A model generated the notes under the pieces. That model saw nothing but the letters and a program-made list of their open reading frames with translations. It did not search any database and was not told the origin of the DNA. From Dyella jiangningensis (GTDB lineage Bacteria; Pseudomonadota; Gammaproteobacteria; Xanthomonadales; Rhodanobacteraceae): a stretch of DNA of 64,000 bases. Each line of letters starts with the position of its first letter. The stretch's first letter is position 1. Below, piece after piece: positions 62,176 to 64,000 of this stretch. Made by a program: the position numbers and the translations under genes. The stretch covers positions 496,001 through 560,000 of the forward strand of contig CP007444.1 in the NCBI GenBank assembly GCA_000632805.1. The letters are read 5' to 3'.

Positions 62176-62691
62176 TTAGTTGCGACAGTTTGCAGGGACG
62201 TACTTGTAGTTAGATGTCACGCCGCCGACATCACAACCCCAGACGATGGGTTGTGCAGCCACCATTGCGCCCGAAGGTGCACCGCCAGTTACCGTGCCGC
62301 TGCCAGGTGTCAAGTGAAGGATCATGCCAGGGACGGGAAATGTGCTACTGAATTTGACGGTGATTTGACCGTCCTTTTTTGCAGGCGTCGTTACGGTGGT
62401 TGCCGCAATGGCAATGCTCTCAACATTGTTGTTGGTGGTGAATTCGTAACCATAGTCGCCTGTCTTCGCTCCGCCAGTACCCGCGTATGCGGTTATGGCG
62501 GTGCCGAAATTGGACGAAACCGTTTCGGCTACGGCAAGCTTCGCGGCGTCGGCTAGCACGAGACCCTCGGACACCTTCGCGCGGATCGTGTAGTTCTGAT
62601 ACTGCGGAATGGCGATGGCTGCGAGGATCGCGATGATCGCTACCACGATCATCAGTTCGATCAGGGTAAAGCCTTTTTGTACGGTCTTCAT
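62176..62691 (-). CDS. pilA: type IV pilin PilA, copy 2
   Basis: 171-residue type IVa pilin with the same start as copy 1: [29 protein letters not shown], Glu5 present. The middle and C-terminal regions differ strongly from copy 1 (an extra Thr/Gly/Ala-rich segment, residues ~65-130) and the D-region is [19 protein letters not shown]. The conserved first ~50 residues and leader show a duplication followed by divergence of the exposed part. Shine-Dalgarno GAGGAACC. A sigma-54 promoter lies at the same distance as in copy 1. Either pilin may be the major subunit. Confidence 0.97.
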   Translation of the reverse strand: MKTVQKGFTLIELMIVVAIIAILAAIAIPQYQNYTIRAKVSEGLVLADAAKLAVAETVSSNFGTAITAYAGTGGAKTGDYGYEFTTNNNVESIAIAATTVTTPAKKDGQITVKFSSTFPVPGMILHLTPGSGTVTGGAPSGAMVAAQPIVWGCDVGGVTSNYKYVPANCRN

Positions 62692-63463
62692 GGGGGTTCC
62701 TCAGCTAATTGGCGAAGCATCTCTGATGTGGCTGAGCCCCAGTTCTGATTCCCCTTCGGGGTATCGGTTCTCTTGGATGATCGGAACAGACGGGATGCTC
62801 GGATGTACTCGAGGCACGCCGTGTGCCACCCATTTCGCCGACGGTTGTCTGTGCTGTCGATCGAACGTGATCCCTACGCACGGCGATGGAAATCAGACGT
62901 AAGGCTTGGCTGATGGATTTGTGCGTACGCCTGAGTACTCGTGTCAGCGACTCGAGCAAGTACAGACGTCTCGTCGCTTCCGTTAGAAAGCTAATCAGAC
63001 GAAAGCATGCGGACTTGAGCCAGCCAGTTTAGATGCGGCTGGTTGGTCTGAAGTTGTGAGGTCATGACCGAGTACCGCTTCACGATTGCCGGAAGCTGGC
63101 ATCAAGCTATTTCTGCAATGAGGCGCTCTCGACATCCGGCTACTTGCGGGTTTTGTCACGAGATTAAGTGGCCTGGATTATCGGTATCCGCTTATTGCAG
63201 TCAGTTTCGGAGTTGTGCACCGAGCGAACCCGTTAGAATGAAGTTGCCGTCGTTCACTCTGTTTGGCGATTTACTCCGCCGCACGCTAAACCCGAAGGAT
63301 TACATCGATGGCGAAGCGCTGTCCTGCGGATCGACGCTCATCTCTTTCGATGTGCACGATCGGACGAAGTCGTTGGGTCGACTTCTGCAGCCCGATGGGG
63401 CCGTTGAGGAGGCGAAAATGCGAGGGTTGGGTAGAGAGAGGCGTGGCCGCGAGTGGCTGGCGA
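62692..63463. other. intergenic region: pilA2 promoter and leader, otherwise no gene seen
   Basis: 62692-62830 is the pilA2 leader and promoter. Between 62831 and 63463 an open frame (63064-63531, plus) reads through the end of corA and has no recognisable domain or ribosome site, so I do not call it. A hairpin AGTGGCTG/CAGCCACT (63451-63473) straddles the corA stop and may act in termination. Confidence 0.5.
62811..62830 (-). promoter_or_regulatory. sigma-54-type promoter of pilA2
   Basis: On the minus strand TGGCACACGGCGTGCC matches the sigma-54 consensus TGGCAC-N5-TTGC well: GG is the complement of 62826-62827 and GC the complement of 62814-62815, with ten bases between. GC is 123 bp before the start codon, compared with 126 bp for pilA1. 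Stronger match than the pilA1 element. Confidence 0.8.
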
Positions 63464-64000
63464 TTACAGCCACTTCGCTCGTTTTAGGAAGAAGTAGATG
63501 CTCCCCACCAGGGTGGCGACCAGCCCTATGATGAGGGGATATGCCCACGGCTTGTTGAGCTCCGGCATATGCGCGAAGTTCATGCCGTACCAGCTGGTGA
63601 TCAGCGTGGGCGCCGCAAGCATGGCGGCATAGCCTGCCAGGCGCTTCATCACTTCGTTCTGTCCGAACGTCACCAGTGAAAGGTTCACGTTGATGGCGGC
63701 CGCCAGCATTTCGCGCATCGCGCTGATCGATTCGTTGACGCGGAACACGTGGTCGTACACGTCGCGGAAGTAGGCGCGAAGTTCATCGGGTATCAATTGC
63801 GGATGCAGCCGCACCAGCTGGCTGATGATGTCCTGCAACGGTGCCGCGGCCAGACGCAGGGTCATGAGGTCGCGCTGCATGTCGTACAGGCGCCGGATGG
63901 TGCTGCGATTGAAGGTGTCCGCAAAGATGTCCTTCTCAAGCTCCTGCAGCTCCTCCCGGAAGTCCCGCACGATCGGCAGCAGGTTGTCGACGATGAAGTC
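63464..64000 (-). CDS. corA: CorA-type magnesium/cobalt transporter (5' end beyond the window)
   Basis: C-terminal ~178 residues of a CorA channel: the long stalk helix (RDFREELQELEKDIFADTFNRSTIRRLYDMQRDLMTLRLA), LRAYFRDVYDHVFRVNESISAMREML and two membrane helices with the selectivity motif YGMNFAHMPEL between them, ending FLKRAKWL. The frame is open to the window end (DFIVDNLLPIV precedes the GTG at 63970), so the gene starts beyond 64000. The GMN loop is intact, so a working divalent-cation channel is likely. Confidence 0.95.
   Translation of the reverse strand, partial: DFIVDNLLPIVRDFREELQELEKDIFADTFNRSTIRRLYDMQRDLMTLRLAAAPLQDIISQLVRLHPQLIPDELRAYFRDVYDHVFRVNESISAMREMLAAAINVNLSLVTFGQNEVMKRLAGYAAMLAAPTLITSWYGMNFAHMPELNKPWAYPLIIGLVATLVGSIYFFLKRAKWL

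Noticed and set aside
61912..62556. 214-residue frame beginning MNYARRVGHHVNYEAARRT
   Set aside because: It reads through the terminator palindrome (poly-Lys and poly-Phe stretch) and antisense pilA2; not a plausible protein.
63064..63531. 155-residue open frame upstream of and overlapping the end of corA
   Set aside because: No ribosome site, no recognisable motif, and it runs into the antisense of corA.

Overview
The window is a high-GC chromosomal segment of a gammaproteobacterium of the order Xanthomonadales (Lysobacterales), most like the Rhodanobacteraceae (Dyella/Luteibacter/Frateuria/Rhodanobacter). This is an inference from gene content and order: the pil-chp chemosensory tail, pilB-pilC-pilD-coaE, lgt-thyA-folA, nudE-cysQ-mazG, a large TonB-dependent receptor and an S9 peptidase. 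No rRNA, tRNA, CRISPR array, prophage or intact insertion sequence was recognised. The first gene (chpA) and the last (corA) run off the window ends.

Layout. 1-6.0 kb: the end of a type IV pilus chemosensory operon (chpA, a chpB-like methylesterase homologue with a lost catalytic serine, chpC). 6.0-19.4 kb: housekeeping genes (rsmE, bioA, a lone gspN, a histidinol-phosphatase-type enzyme, nudE-cysQ-mazG, envelope proteins, a YbbA/YbbP-type ABC exporter divergent from tesA with overlapping start codons). 19.5-26 kb: an OmpR-type two-component pair with a degenerate kinase, a fused 3-oxoacid CoA-transferase, an isoaspartyl peptidase and a RegB/RegA-type redox pair with tandem palindromes between its two genes. 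26-38 kb: a POT peptide transporter, dgkA, a lemA-TPM operon bracketed by REP-type palindrome pairs, a TonB receptor, lgt-thyA-folA, a MutT-ThiE fusion and coaE.

38-63 kb is the most interesting part. The pilus assembly genes pilD, pilC and pilB (minus strand) are separated from two pilin genes (58.4 and 62.2 kb) by about 16 kb of glycan biosynthesis genes. That block holds a DegT aminotransferase, several glycosyltransferases, two GDP-mannose-dehydratase-like enzymes, a Wzx-type flippase, an FkbM-like protein, a sugar C-methyltransferase, a WbsX-type protein and an SDR epimerase. It ends with a large GT-C/TPR membrane protein directly downstream of the first pilin. Base composition in the middle of the block (about 44.6-56 kb) looks more AT-rich than the flanks. 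Both pilin genes carry a sigma-54-type GG-N10-GC promoter at almost the same distance from the start codon and share a conserved leader, so they appear to be co-regulated duplicates.

Working model (inference): the window combines pilus assembly, pilus chemosensing and a variable surface-glycan locus. The GT-C/TPR protein next to pilA is a candidate pilin-modifying glycosyltransferase. No entirely new defence or mobile system is visible. The strongest leads are the paired sigma-54 pilins with a conserved leader, the pil/glycan linkage, and degenerate signalling enzymes (ChpB, and the kinase at 20.3 kb) that keep their folds but have lost key residues.
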